Below, one piece after another: positions 23,008-40,345 of a DNA stretch of 64,000 nucleotides (positions within the stretch are counted from its first letter, which is position 1; each line of letters starts with the position of its first letter). Below the pieces are notes generated by a model. That model was given only the letters and a program-made list of their open reading frames with translations. It had not been told where the DNA came from and did not search any database. The stretch is from positions 992,001-1,056,000 of the forward strand of contig JAQGEQ010000179.1 in assembly GCA_034620365.1 (NCBI GenBank), given 5' to 3'. A program made the position numbers and the translations under genes. This DNA comes from Pegea sp. RAD2-039 (Eukaryota > Chordata > Thaliacea > Salpida > Salpidae).

Positions 23008-26000
23008 TTAATAATTTGTTCCAATAATCAACTCAGGTGAAGTTATGACATTTTTAAGAAGTGATTTTGAATCAACTTTTTCAGAAGAGTCAGAAGAATC
23101 TAATTTCAAACTTTCATCTTCATCTTCTTCTGATCTTAACTTCTGCATCACATAAGAAGCAGCAAGATCTTCAGCTGATCTAAGAGAGGTACACAATTTG
23201 GTAGGGGTGTAGACCTGCCCCTTGAACAACATGTTGTTGCTGGTTGCTGATTGGTTGTTGTGCTGAAGTTGCACCTGAATCGAAAGTTCTAGAAGCAATG
23301 ATGAGGTACTGATATCGAACTGACCTGGTATAAGAAAAGTTGCTGGCCATTCGGACCAGTTGTTGTATGAAGGTTGTAAACTGGTTTCTGCAGCTCCCGT
23401 TTCGTGCACAGTTCCTCCAGCAGCTTTAAAGATATGCTTGAATGATTTTGTAGCGGGAGATGAGAGAAGCTACCTGAACTTCCGACTTCTGATTGGTTTT
23501 GAGTGACGACTGGTTGATAGGGATAAGTACCATATCTGGCTGTAAGTCGAATTTCTCTTCCAGCTCCGGTGGGTCCGATATATCCTGAACAAAGAGTTTT
23601 AGAAGAGTTTTGGGGCTTAAAGGCCTCTGACCAGTTGTTGCGCTTGTTGCCAGATTGGTCGTTTGCTGAATTGACTGTAATAGGTCGTCGGAAACCTGTA
23701 AGAGAAAAAAGATGAAAAATATCACATGAAGATTAAGATGAAAATGAAGATCAAAACAAAGATCATGGTGAAGATCAAGAGGAACAAATAAAGATCAGAA
23801 TTAAGATCATGATAAAGATCAAGGTATTGATGAAGTGAGAGTCAGATGAAGATCAGGTTGGAGTTTAGAATGAAGATCAAGACAGCGATCAAAGTGAGGA
23901 TCAGCATGAAGTTCAGGCGATCATCAAGATGAAGATCAGGATTAAGATCACGATAAAGATTAAGATATAGATATAGATAAAGTGAAGATCAGGCAAAAAT
24001 CAGGATAAAGTTTAGAATGAAGATCAGGATGAAAATTTTGGAGCTTGTAAAAGTTAAAGAAATATTTCATTAAAATTAACAAATATAAAAATTTGAATTG
24101 TTAGAAAGTTCTATTTCCTAGAATAAAATATTTCAAATAATTAATAACTTTGAAAAAGTTTTTGAACATAAAAAAAAGATAAAATTAAAGAATTTGTTGA
24201 AGTACAAAAAAGTGAGATTAAAAATTTCCAGATTACTTCCCAATTAAATTCCGAGCAAATTATCTAGAAAAAAATTACATAAAAAAAGGAAAATTGAAAA
24301 TTATTTAGAATCAAAAATTGAGTGGAATTAAGTTGAGATAAAAACCGATGCTGAGATGTAGATGTCCATGACGTAGTGATGACGTCACAAAGAGAAGTCA
24401 ATTAGAAGATGATTTGTTTGATTTCACACCTGATGCTGATTGGTTCCAACTAAACATGTTTGGTCACTAGTTGTCGTAGTTGCATACCCTCGCGCAATAT
24501 TCAAATATCCTCCACTTCGACCAACAACACCTCGGACCACGCCACTTCGAGATCGACTTCTAGACGTTCCACTTCCCGCTAAGCGACTTTGTGATGATGT
24601 CACACCAGTTGTAGCACCAGGTATACCAAGAGGGACCCCAGCGGCACCAATTGGTGAACTCCCTAGCCCAGAAACAACTGCTTGAGGCGCCAAGCTGCCG
24701 CGAATCGACTGAGGTAGCGAATAGCGTTGCAACTGGGGCACTGCTGGAAGCGCTGCGGTTGCGTATGGAACTTGTCCATAGTAAATAGCACCACCTGTCG
24801 ATGATATGACGTCACAAGTGATGACCTCATCAGTAGTGACGTACTTGGTGTTAAAGAGTAGGCTCCAGCAGCTGTAGGAGACGAAGGATCGAAACGCGGG
24901 TCGTATGCGGTTGTGACGAATGTGGAAAGAGGAACTCCTTGACCTTCGCTTACTTCTCCGTTTGCGCGATTATTTGCGCGAGTGTATCTGATATCGTTAA
25001 CGTTTCACTTATGTAAAGTGATGCTACAATAAGATCACCTGACGTAAGTTTCACGATCAACTGGTTTGGCAAGAGTCACTTCCATTGGGGCGCCGTCTAA
25101 TAATTTGCCGTTGAGCGCTTTCATACACTTTATCGCGTTTTCGCGGTTGCTGAAATGAACGAAGCCGTAATCACGAATCTTTTTTACTCTCTCAATCGCG
25201 TCTGAAGGAACAATCGCTGTAAACTCCTGAAAACAATGATGACGTCATAAATCACGATTTGTATATCTGTATGCTTCATCAAATTGCTCCTAAACAAAAT
25301 CTTCTAAAACTTCATATAAAAGTAGCTTGCGAAAAGTCACCTCAAATCAAGGTTCAATTTAAAAGCTTTTAACTATTTATACTTTAATCAAAAGAGATAA
25401 ACATTTTTTGACTGGGCCGTCCTACCCCAGATCACTGTCCAAGGTCACTGTTTCAGGTTGCTATCTCAGTTCACTGTCCCATTTTAGCAGAATAAAAACT
25501 TTTTCAATAAAGTAACTGCAACTTGGCAACTTGTTTCCGGCTGTACAGCAAATTCTGCCACCATTTTTAAGTTATGCTGAGAGTATAACTTGAATAACTT
25601 GTTGACAAATGGTTAATACCCTTCTACTTTCTTTATGCAAGGTTACTTTTGTTATTCACTACTGATGTTGAACTGTAGTACTTGTGAACTTTTATTATTC
25701 TTATAGCCATTCGTAGTAGGTTGTTATAAGAGTTGTATGATTTATTAAATGCAGCCTTTGCATTAAGTGAACAAAAAAGTAAGTTTTTTAGCTCACATAA
25801 AAGGTACAGTTTATCATACAAAGGTGTTAATTATAAGAATTAAAACTGGGATGTTAGGACAATTCACAATACAGCAATTGCTTAATTCGACAATCTGAAC
25901 CTGTTGCCTTAAAGATCAATCATCTAGAGAATGACATCTTAAGTACACCTTACAGGTACTGAAGACTTCAATGAACCAAGTGCTCGCTACAAGACGTGAT

Positions 26001-29000
26001 TATGTCAACCATCGTCAAAGTACAATAGTGATAAAAAAAAAGTGAAGCTAGCAGGTAGAAGATGAAACTAGGAACCATAGTCTCAATTCTGCATATTAAG
26101 AATCTTGCATCTTAAGAAGTATCAATCGTTTAGGGTGGACACGAAGAAAACGGCCGCATTAGACAACAGCAAAAATCATTACAGTGATCAAATTTGTTTT
26201 GTAAATTTCTGATTTAAACTCTAAACATCCACCCTACTTTTTAAACATTTGCAAAGATTTTAGAATATTATTAGAATATTCAACTCACTATAATATAAAA
26301 TGTTTTCTTAACAATTAGAAACTCTAAAACATCATCAACTACTTCATCAACTACATCATCAACTACATCATCAACTACATCATCAACTACAACATCAACT
26401 ACATCATCAACTACATCATCAACTACATCATCAACTACTTCATCAACTACTTCATCAACTACTTCATCAACTATATCATCAACTACATTATCAACTACAT
26501 TATCAACTACTTCATCAACTACATCATCAACTACATCATCAACTACTTCATCAACTACGTCATCAACTACATTATCAACTACTTCATAAACTATATCATC
26601 AACTACTTCATCAATCCCTTCATCAATTACATCATCAACTACAACATCAACTACATCATCAACTACTCCATCAACTATATCATCAACTACATCATCAATT
26701 ACATCATCAAATGCATCATCAACTACATCATCAAGTACATCATCAACTAAATCATCAACTACAACATCAACTACATCATCAAATAAATCATCAACTACAT
26801 CATCAACTACGTCATCAACTGCATCATCAACTACTTCATCAACAACATCATCAACTACATCATCAACTACAACATCAACTACATCATCAACTACATCATC
26901 AACTACATCATCAACTACGTCATCAACTACATCATCAACTACATCATCAACTACATCATCAACTACGTCATCAACTACATCATCAACTAAATCATCAACT
27001 ACAACATCAACTACATCATCAAATAAATCATCAACTACATCATCAACTACGTCATCAACTGCATCATCAACTACTTCATCAACAACATCATCAACTACAT
27101 CATCAACTACAACATCAACTACATCATCAACTACATCATCAACTACAACATCAACTACATCATCAACTACATCATCAACTACATCATCAACTACGTCATC
27201 AACTACATCATCAATTACATCATCAACTACATCATCAACTACTTCATCAACTACATTATCAACTACGTCATCAATTACATCATCAACTACGTCATCAACT
27301 ACATCATCAACTACATTATCAACTACTTCATCAACTACATCATCAACTACATCATCAACTACATCATCAACTACTTCATCAACTACATCATCAACTACAT
27401 TATCAACTACTTCATCAACTACATCATCAACTATATCATCAACAACATCATCAACTACATCATCAACTACACCATCAACTACATCATCAATTACATCATC
27501 AACTACATCATCAATTACATCATCAACTACATCATCAACTACATCATCAACTACATCATCAACTACTTCATCAACTACATTATCAGCTACTTCATCAACT
27601 ACATTATCAACTACGTCAACAACTACTTCATCAACTACATCATCAACTACATCATCAACTACATTATCAACTACGTCAACAACTACTTCATCAACTACAT
27701 CATCAACTACATCATCAACTACAACATCAACTACATCATCAACTACATCATCAACTACTTCATCAACTACATTATCAACTACTTCATCAACTACTTCATC
27801 AACTACATTATCAACTACTTCATCAACTACATCATCAACTACATCATCAACTACAACATCAACTACATCATCAACTACATCATCAACTACATCATCAACT
27901 ACGTCATCAACTACATCATCAATTACAACATCAACTACATCATCAACTACATCATCAACTACATCATCAACTACATCATCAACTACTTCATCAACTACAT
28001 TATCAACTACTTCATCAACTACTTCATCAACTACATTATCAACTACTTCATCAACTACATCATCAACTATATCATCGACAACATCATCAACTACATCATC
28101 AACTACTTCATCAACTACATTATCAGCTACTTCATCAACTACATTATCAACTACGTCAACAACTACTTCATCAACTACATCATCAACTACATCATCAACT
28201 ACATTATCAACTACGTCAACAACTACTCAAACTACATCATCAACTACATCATCAACTACAACATCAACTACATCATCAACTACATCATCAACTACTTCAT
28301 CAACTACATCATCAACTACGTCAACAACTACTTCATCAACTACATCATCAATTACATCATCAACTACATTATCAACTACGTCAACAACTACTTCATCAAC
28401 TACATCATCAACTACATCATCAACTACATTATCAACTACGTCAACAACTACTTCATCAACTACATCATCAACTACATCATCAACTACATCATCAACTACA
28501 TTATCAACTACTTCATCAACTACATCATCAACTACGTCAACAACTACTTCATCAACTACTTCATCAACTATATCATCAACTACGTCATCAACTACATCAT
28601 CAACTACGTCATCAACTACATCATTAACTACATCATCAACTACATCATCAACTACGTCATCAACTACATCATCAACTACGTCATCAACTACATCATCAAC
28701 TACATCATCAACTACTTCATCAACTACATTATCAGCTACTTCATCAACTACATTATCAACTACGTCAACAACTACTTCATCAACTACATCATCAATTACA
28801 TCATCAAATGCATCATCAACTACATCATCAAGTACATCATCAACTAAATCATCAACTACAACATCAACTACATCATCAAATAAATCATCAACTACATCAT
28901 CAACTACGTCATCAACTGCATCATCAACTACTTCATCAACAACATCATCAACTACATCATCAACTACATCATCAACTACATCATCAACTACTTCATCAAC

Positions 29001-32000
29001 TACATTATCAGCTACTTCATCAACTACATTATCAACTACGTCAACAACTACTTCATCAACTACATCATCAACTACATCATCAACTACATTATCAACTACG
29101 TCAACAACTACTTCATCAACTACATCATCAACTACATCATCAACTACAACATCAACTACATCATCAACTACATCATCAACTACTTCATCAACTACATTAT
29201 CAACTACTTCATCAACTACTTCATCAACTACATTATCAACTACTTCATCAACTACATCATCAACTACATCATCAACTACAACATCAACTACATCATCAAC
29301 TACATCATCAACTACTTCATCAACTACATTATCAACTACTTCATCAACTACTTCATCAACTACATTATCAACTACTTCATCAACTACATCATCAACTATA
29401 TCATCAACAACATCATCAACTACATCATCAACTACTTCATCAACTACATTATCAGCTACTTCATCAACTACATTATCAACTACGTCAACAACTACTTCAT
29501 CAACTACATCATCAACTACATCATCAACTACATTATCAACTACGTCAACAACTACTTCATCAACTACATCATCAACTACATCATCAACTACAACATCAAC
29601 TACATCATCAACTACATCATCAACTACTTCATCAACTACTTCATCAACTACATCATCAACTACAACATCAACTACATCATCAACTACATCATCAACTACT
29701 TCATCAACTACATTATCAACTACTTCATCAACTACATCATCAACTACGTCAACAACTACTTCATCAACTACATCATCAATTACATCATCAACTACATTAT
29801 CAACTACGTCAACAACTACTTCATCAACTACATCATCAACTACATCATCAACTACATTATCAACTACGTCAACAACTACTTCATCAACTACATCATCAAC
29901 TACATCATCAACTACATCATCAACTACATTATCAACTACTTCATCAACTACATCATCAACTACGTCAACAACTACTTCATCAACTACTTCATCAACTATA
30001 TCATCAACTACGTCATCAACTACATCATCAACTACATCATCAACTACATCATCAACTACATCATCAACTACATTATCAACTACATCATCAACTACATCAT
30101 CAACTACATCATCAACTACGTCATCAACTACATCATTAACTACATCATCAACTACATCATCAACTACGTCATCAACTACATCATCAACTACGTCATCAAC
30201 TACATCATCAACTACATCATCAACTACTTCATCAACTACATTATCAACTACTTCATCAACTAAATCATCAACTACGTCATCAACTACTTCATCAACTACA
30301 TTATCAACTACGTCAACAACTACTTCATCAACTACTTCATCAACTACATCATCAATTACGTCATCAACTACATCATCAATTACATCATCAACTACAACAT
30401 CAACTACATTATCAACTACTTCATCAACTACATCATCAACTACATCATCAACTGCATCATCAATTGCATCATCAACTACGTCATCAACTACATCATCAAC
30501 TACGTCAACAGCTACTTCATCAACTACTTCATCAACTACATCATCAACTACAACATCAACTACATCATCAACTACATCATCAACTACTTCATCAACTACA
30601 TTATCAACTACGTCAACAACTACTTCATCAACTACTTCATCAACTACATCATCAACTACATCATTAACTACGTCATCAACTACATCATCAACTACTTCAT
30701 CAACTACATTATCAACTACTTCATCAACTACATCATCAACTACATCATCAACTGCATCATCAATTGCATCATCAACTACATCATCAACTACATCATCAAC
30801 ACATCATCAACTACATCATCAACTACATCATCAACTACTTCATCAACTACATCATCAACTACATCATCAACTACATCATCAACTACATCATCAACTACAT
30901 CATCAACTACATCATCAAATACATCATCAACTACTTCATCAACTACTTCATCAACTACATTATCAACTACGTCATCAACTACATCATCAACTACGTCAAC
31001 AACTACTTCATCAACTACTTCATCAACTACATCATCAACTACGTCATCAACTACATCATCAATTACATCATCAACTACAACATCAACTACATTATCAACT
31101 ACGTCATCAACTACATCATCAACTACGTCAACAACTACTTCATCAACTACTTCATCAACTACATCATCAACTACGTCATCAACTACATCATCAACTACGT
31201 CATCAACTACATCATCAATTACATCATCAACTAAAACATCAACTACTTCATCAACTACATCATCAACTACTTCATCAACTAGATCATCAACTACTTCATC
31301 AACTGCATCATCAATTGCATCATCAACTACGTCATCAACTACGCCATCAACTACATCATCAACTACATCATCAACTACTTCATCAACTACATTATCAACT
31401 ACTTCATCAACTACGTCAACAACTACTTCATCAACTACTTCATCAACTACATCATCAACTACACTATCAACTACAACATCAACTACTTCATCAACTACTT
31501 CATCAACTACATTATCAACTACATCATCAACTACATCATCAACTACTTCATCAACTACATCATCAACTACGTCATCAACTACATCATCAAGTACATCATC
31601 AACTATATCATCAATTACATCATCAACTACTTCATCAACTACATCATCAACTACATCATCAACTACTTCATCAACTACATCATCAACTACGTCATCAACT
31701 ACATCATCATCTACGTCATCAACTACATTATCAACTACATCATCAACTGCATCATCAATTACATCATCAACTACATCATCAACTACTTCATCAACTACCA
31801 TATCAACTACGTCATCAACTACATCATCAAATACATCATCAACTACGTCATCAACTACATCATCAACTACATCATCAACTACATCATCAACTAAATCATC
31901 AATCACATCATCAATTACATCATCAACTACATCATCAACTACATCATCAACTACATCATCAACTACGTCATCAACTACATCATCAACTACGTCATCAACT

Positions 32001-34250
32001 ACATTATCAACTACATCATCAACTACATCATCAACTACATCATCAACTACATCATCAACTACATCATCAACTACGTCATCAACTACATCATCAACTACGT
32101 CATCAACTACATTATCAACTACATCATCAACTACATCATCAACTACATCATCAACTAAATCATCAACTACATCACCAATTACATCATCAACTACATCATC
32201 AACTACATCATCAACTACATCATCAACTACGTCATCAACTACATCATCAACTACGTCATCAACTACATTATCAACTACATCATCAACTACATCATCAACT
32301 ACATCATCAACTACATCATCAACTACTTCATCAACTACATTATCAACTACATCATCAACTACATCATCAACTACATCATCAACTTACTCTTTCCAGTTGT
32401 TCTTCTGTGGTGTGTAACATCAAATTACGAACGTACAATATTTTTACTTGGGCCATGACATCATCATCAACTTCGACTTCTGGTTCAGCCCAGTCTACAG
32501 CAAGTGGATGACCCCATACTTGAGGTCTTGTGTGTTGCAGCTTCCTTAGACCATAGATGATGATGTCAGAGTCGATGACGTCACAATCACTCTCACCTTC
32601 TTGCCATGGCTGCTGTATGGTGATCTTGAAACTCGACAAACGCAAAACCGCGATTTTTAGTTTTATCTGCGGCGGCCGGATAAACAATGACATCAACAAC
32701 GCCTTCTGCTAGTTTTGTCATTTCAATTAAAATTTCTTGTTTCTGTTTTGATTTAGGAATTCCTCCAACAAATAATCTAAAGATAAAAAGCTATTTTTGT
32801 ACTTTAAGAAGATTTTAATCGGAAGTTTGGTCAAAGCTTTTAATAAAAAATGAATAAAATAAATAAGAAAAAGTTATTTTACAATTATCATTCATATATA
32901 ACTATCTGCAGCTATCTACTACCATCTGCAACCATGTACGACACTCTACCACCACTTAAAACCAGCTACCACCATTTAAAGCTATCTGCAACCATTTAAT
33001 TTTATCTAAGATCATCCAAAGCCATCTACAATCATCCTCTACCATCTACAACAACCTACATCTATTTACAACCATCTACAACCGTCTACAACTATCTACA
33101 ACCGTCTATATTCATCTAACATCATTTACAACCGTCTACAGCCATCTACAACCGTCTACAATCATCTACAACCATCTACAACCGTCTACAACCATCTACA
33201 ACCGTCTACAGCCATCTACAACCATTTACAACCGTCTACAACCATCTACAACCGTCTACAACCATCTACAACCGTCTACAACCATCTACGGCTATCTACA
33301 ACCGTCTACAACCATCTACAACCATCTACGGATATCTACAACCATCTATATTCATCTACCATCATTTACAACCATCTAAAACAATGTACAAACCTGCAAT
33401 TGTCAACACTTTTACAAACTCCTAATAATCTTCCTTTTCTGATTTCATGATTGTTCAAATCTTTCAAAGCTCTCTTAGCTTCATTTTGTGTTGAATATTT
33501 AACGAATGCAAATCCTCTATTATTTCCATTAAAATCCATCATCAAACGAAGCTCGTAGATCCTTTAACATATTTCGAATTTTCTATTTTAATTTAGTAGT
33601 GGTAACAGTTTTAATTCGATATTTTGTTTGAAAATCAGTTTTTGAAATAATTATTTTGTTGATAAATAAATCGAACCTAACTTCAGTAATAAACGAAAAT
33701 CGACGACGAGATGCGCGCTGGGATTGTTCAAATATTTGATTTTTCAGATACAACCAGAACAAATATTAACTCAAAGCTATCGAGTTGAAGTTCTTACTTT
33801 TAGTTATCATCATTATTATTTTCATTTTTTTCAGTAATTTTTAGTTTAAGTATTTTAGTTCTTTTCAAAATAACAAAATAATAATCTATTATTAATAAGA
33901 TTTTTTAATTCGTTGAATTTGTGTTTACCTTCCACATTGCTCTAAAACTGGAACAAGCTCATCTTCATAAAGATCACGAGGAAGTTTTCCGACAAAGATC
34001 TCACATCCTTTACCGGGAACCACATCTTCCCAACCAGGCGGAGGACCACCATATTTCCTCTGACCGTTTTCCTGAAAAAAAAATTTCTGAAATTAAAACT
34101 TTCTAAATTTTTTAGATACTGAACCTGCTTGATTGTGTATCCAGTTTGTTCACAAAGTTTTCTAAGAGCTAAATCTTTAACTGGATCATTACAAAGCATT
34201 TCTGGCTCTTCAAATTGTTCCTGGTCTGCGATATTGTTAGTTGCTGACAT
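23008..34250 (-). CDS. A1CF: A1CF/RBM46/RBM47-like RNA-binding protein (three RRMs plus dsRBD-like C-terminus)
   Basis: Eleven exons (minus): 34125-34250, 33929-34071, 33394-33561, 32597-32776, 32544-32388, 25039-25226, 24845-24987, 24430-24794, 23632-23695, 23325-23584, 23008-23274; about 686 aa. The family signature [14 protein letters not shown] precedes RRM1 ([25 protein letters not shown]), then RRM2 ([19 protein letters not shown]), the linker [22 protein letters not shown]3 ([35 protein letters not shown]), an RG/SR-rich part, and a C-terminal block ([46 protein letters not shown]) like the dsRBD of A1CF. RRM3 is split by a 7,161-nt intron. A1CF, RBM46 and RBM47 cannot be told apart by eye. 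RNA binding is a safe inference; C-to-U editing is not implied. Confidence 0.92.
23700..24060 (-). repeat. Degenerate GATCTTCATC-type repeat in an A1CF intron
   Basis: Intron 23696-24429 is rich in loose copies of GAAGATCA (TGATCTTC in the sense strand). The same sense-strand word fills other introns in this window and forms the perfect array at 11751-12186. Confidence 0.6.
25400..26300. other. Intron 5 of the A1CF-like gene outside the array, possible LINE trace
   Basis: Unique-looking intron sequence. The minus strand at 25633-25821 reads [20 protein letters not shown], similar in style to LINE endonuclease-RT linkers; this is weak support for an old insertion. Confidence 0.3.
26328..32382 (-). 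repeat. 12-bp minisatellite of about 6 kb in A1CF intron 5
   Basis: Roughly 500 copies of CATCATCAACTA (TTGATGATGTAG in the transcript) with many single-base variants (CTTCATCAACTA, CATTATCAACTA, CGTCATCAACTA and others). The array abuts the splice donor of exon 5: the intron begins GTAAG and the next base belongs to the first unit. Long open frames reading (HHQL)n forward and (DDVV)n in reverse arise because the 12-mer lacks stops in those frames; I do not regard them as genes. Confidence 0.97.
32900..33385 (-). repeat. 10-bp minisatellite in A1CF intron 3
   Basis: Alternating ACCATCTACA and ACCGTCTACA units, degenerate at the left end and clean at 33050-33320, within intron 32777-33393. 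On the sense strand the array starts about 10-20 nt after the donor GTTTGT. Confidence 0.9.
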
Positions 34251-38860
<4,610 letters not shown>

Positions 38861-38869
38861 GTTTCTTTC

Positions 38870-38875
38870 AATAAA
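38870..38875 (+). terminator. Polyadenylation signal of GALE
   Basis: AATAAA about 10 nt past the stop codon, implying a very short 3' UTR if used. Confidence 0.5.
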
Positions 38876-38999
38876 TCAAAGTTTGAATTTTTTCGAATTA
38901 ATTGATAATAAAAGATTTGAAAATGAAAAATTAATTGAAGAACTTTTATTGTTTCAAATTAGAGAAGTTCCTCTTAGTTCATCGTTAATCAGTTCAACT

Positions 39000-39750
39000 T
39001 TAATATTTCCTTAAATTCATCACCCCTCTCCTGTTTCAGATCTCAACTTCAAATAAGAAAATAAAACCAGTAAGTATTCAATGATGTTAAAATCTTTTCA
39101 ATAAATTAGAAGTTAAGATGAAAATAGAAAATAAATGAATTTTAGTGCCCAGTTACAAGGTGCTGGTCAAGTCCTAAGTACCCTGGATTTTATTCTCTAA
39201 AAGCTTTTATAGAATGATAAAAAATTTCGTCTTTAGAAAGATCAGAAAAAAATATCTTATAAGTTTGTAAGAATTACTTTGCAAGCTGAATATATAAAAG
39301 TATTTCGAGTAAAAAGTTTGCCAGACCAGATAAAATAAGGCATATGCGCCGATTTATTTGCTAATGTTTCAAATGAGTCGCTAATTCAGGATAAAAATAG
39401 AATGTAAAAAACTGTTAAATTAAAATATTTGTAAATCAAATTGATTTGAAATACAAAATCATTAACGGCCATGCTGAATTCTGATTTATTGCATCAATTT
39501 CTCTGTTGGTCATAGTAGAACACCAGGAACTCAATAAAGAAGGCAAACTGCTGTGAAAGAACTTTTTATTGGCCGGGACTACCCAGCTTGGGGTAGGCGG
39601 TGGATGTTCAGTGGGATAAATACATCCCATCTACTTACAGAAACTACCCCGCGCCGTCTCTTCGCCACATGAGATAAAACTTATAACTGGTAACTTAGCA
39701 ATTCACCCAACTTAGATGCTAAATAGCTAAGTTGAAATGATCTCTTCAAA
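39000..39750. other. Intergenic DNA with a GC-richer patch
   Basis: Bases 39460-39670 are visibly more GC-rich than the flanks and directly precede repeat A copy 2; they may be part of that element. No coding exon recognised. Confidence 0.4.
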
Positions 39751-39756
39751 GCATAA

Positions 39757-39985
39757 AGCCAAGTTAGAAATTATGGAGATTTAATAGTTGCCCATGCAGT
39801 AGGATTCCACTCTCAACACCAACAAGGTATCAAGTGGAACAGAAGGACTGATGCAGCTACCCCCAGCTGACATCGTAGCTGCCAGTACGGTTGATGACTG
39901 CTTACTAGGTTACAACTCCAGTTTTAAATTAGAAGTTTTGCGTCTCCTAGAGGTGTTGTCTCAAATTGACTAACAAGGTCTTTCT
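39757..39985 (+). repeat. Dispersed repeat family A, copy 2
   Basis: Nearly identical over about 160 bp to the minus-strand copy at 42180-42345 (GTTGCCCATGCAGTAGGATT, CAACAAGGTATCAAGTGGAA, GAAGGACTGATGCAGCTAC), and more diverged from copy 1 at 8.9 kb. Confidence 0.8.
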
Positions 39986-40345
39986 ACTCGGATTTTTATA
40001 AACTTTTTCAACTCCTTATAATAAGTACTTTGTAAAACGTTCTCAATTCTTTTTAACTAAGTTTAAACAAATCTTTTTTCACAGAAGATGGTGAATCAGC
40101 TAAAGAAATCAGTTATCTAAAATCACCTTCATCAAAAACTCAACAATTTTCTTCAAGTTACAATTTAGGATGAAAATTAAAAATCTTCAATCTTGTAACT
40201 AGATAAATAAATAGAAGAAAAGAATTTAATCCAAAAACAAAAAAGAGTTGAGATATCTGTGAGCAAAGATGAGTTGAAAGAAGTCTTGATGAACAAAAAG
40301 TCTCAACAAAAAAGTAAACAAATTTGAAAACATCAAAGTGTGAAA

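Noticed and set aside
23008-23725. Longer unspliced readings through the A1CF C-terminal part
   Set aside because: Removing introns of 47 and 50 nt gives a continuous reading that matches the family ([17 protein letters not shown]); the unspliced frames do not.
24440-24685. Plus-strand frame opposite the A1CF-like exon
   Set aside because: The minus strand carries conserved, phase-matched A1CF-like exons; the plus frame has no similarity and no splice support.
26711-32511. Very long open frames reading (HHQL)n forward and (DDVV)n in reverse
   Set aside because: They are by-products of a stop-free 12-bp unit, exist on both strands, lie inside an intron and have no non-repeat domain.
23008-34250. 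Evidence for APOBEC1-type C-to-U editing
   Set aside because: A1CF-like RNA-binding proteins exist where APOBEC1 does not; no deaminase is seen in the window.
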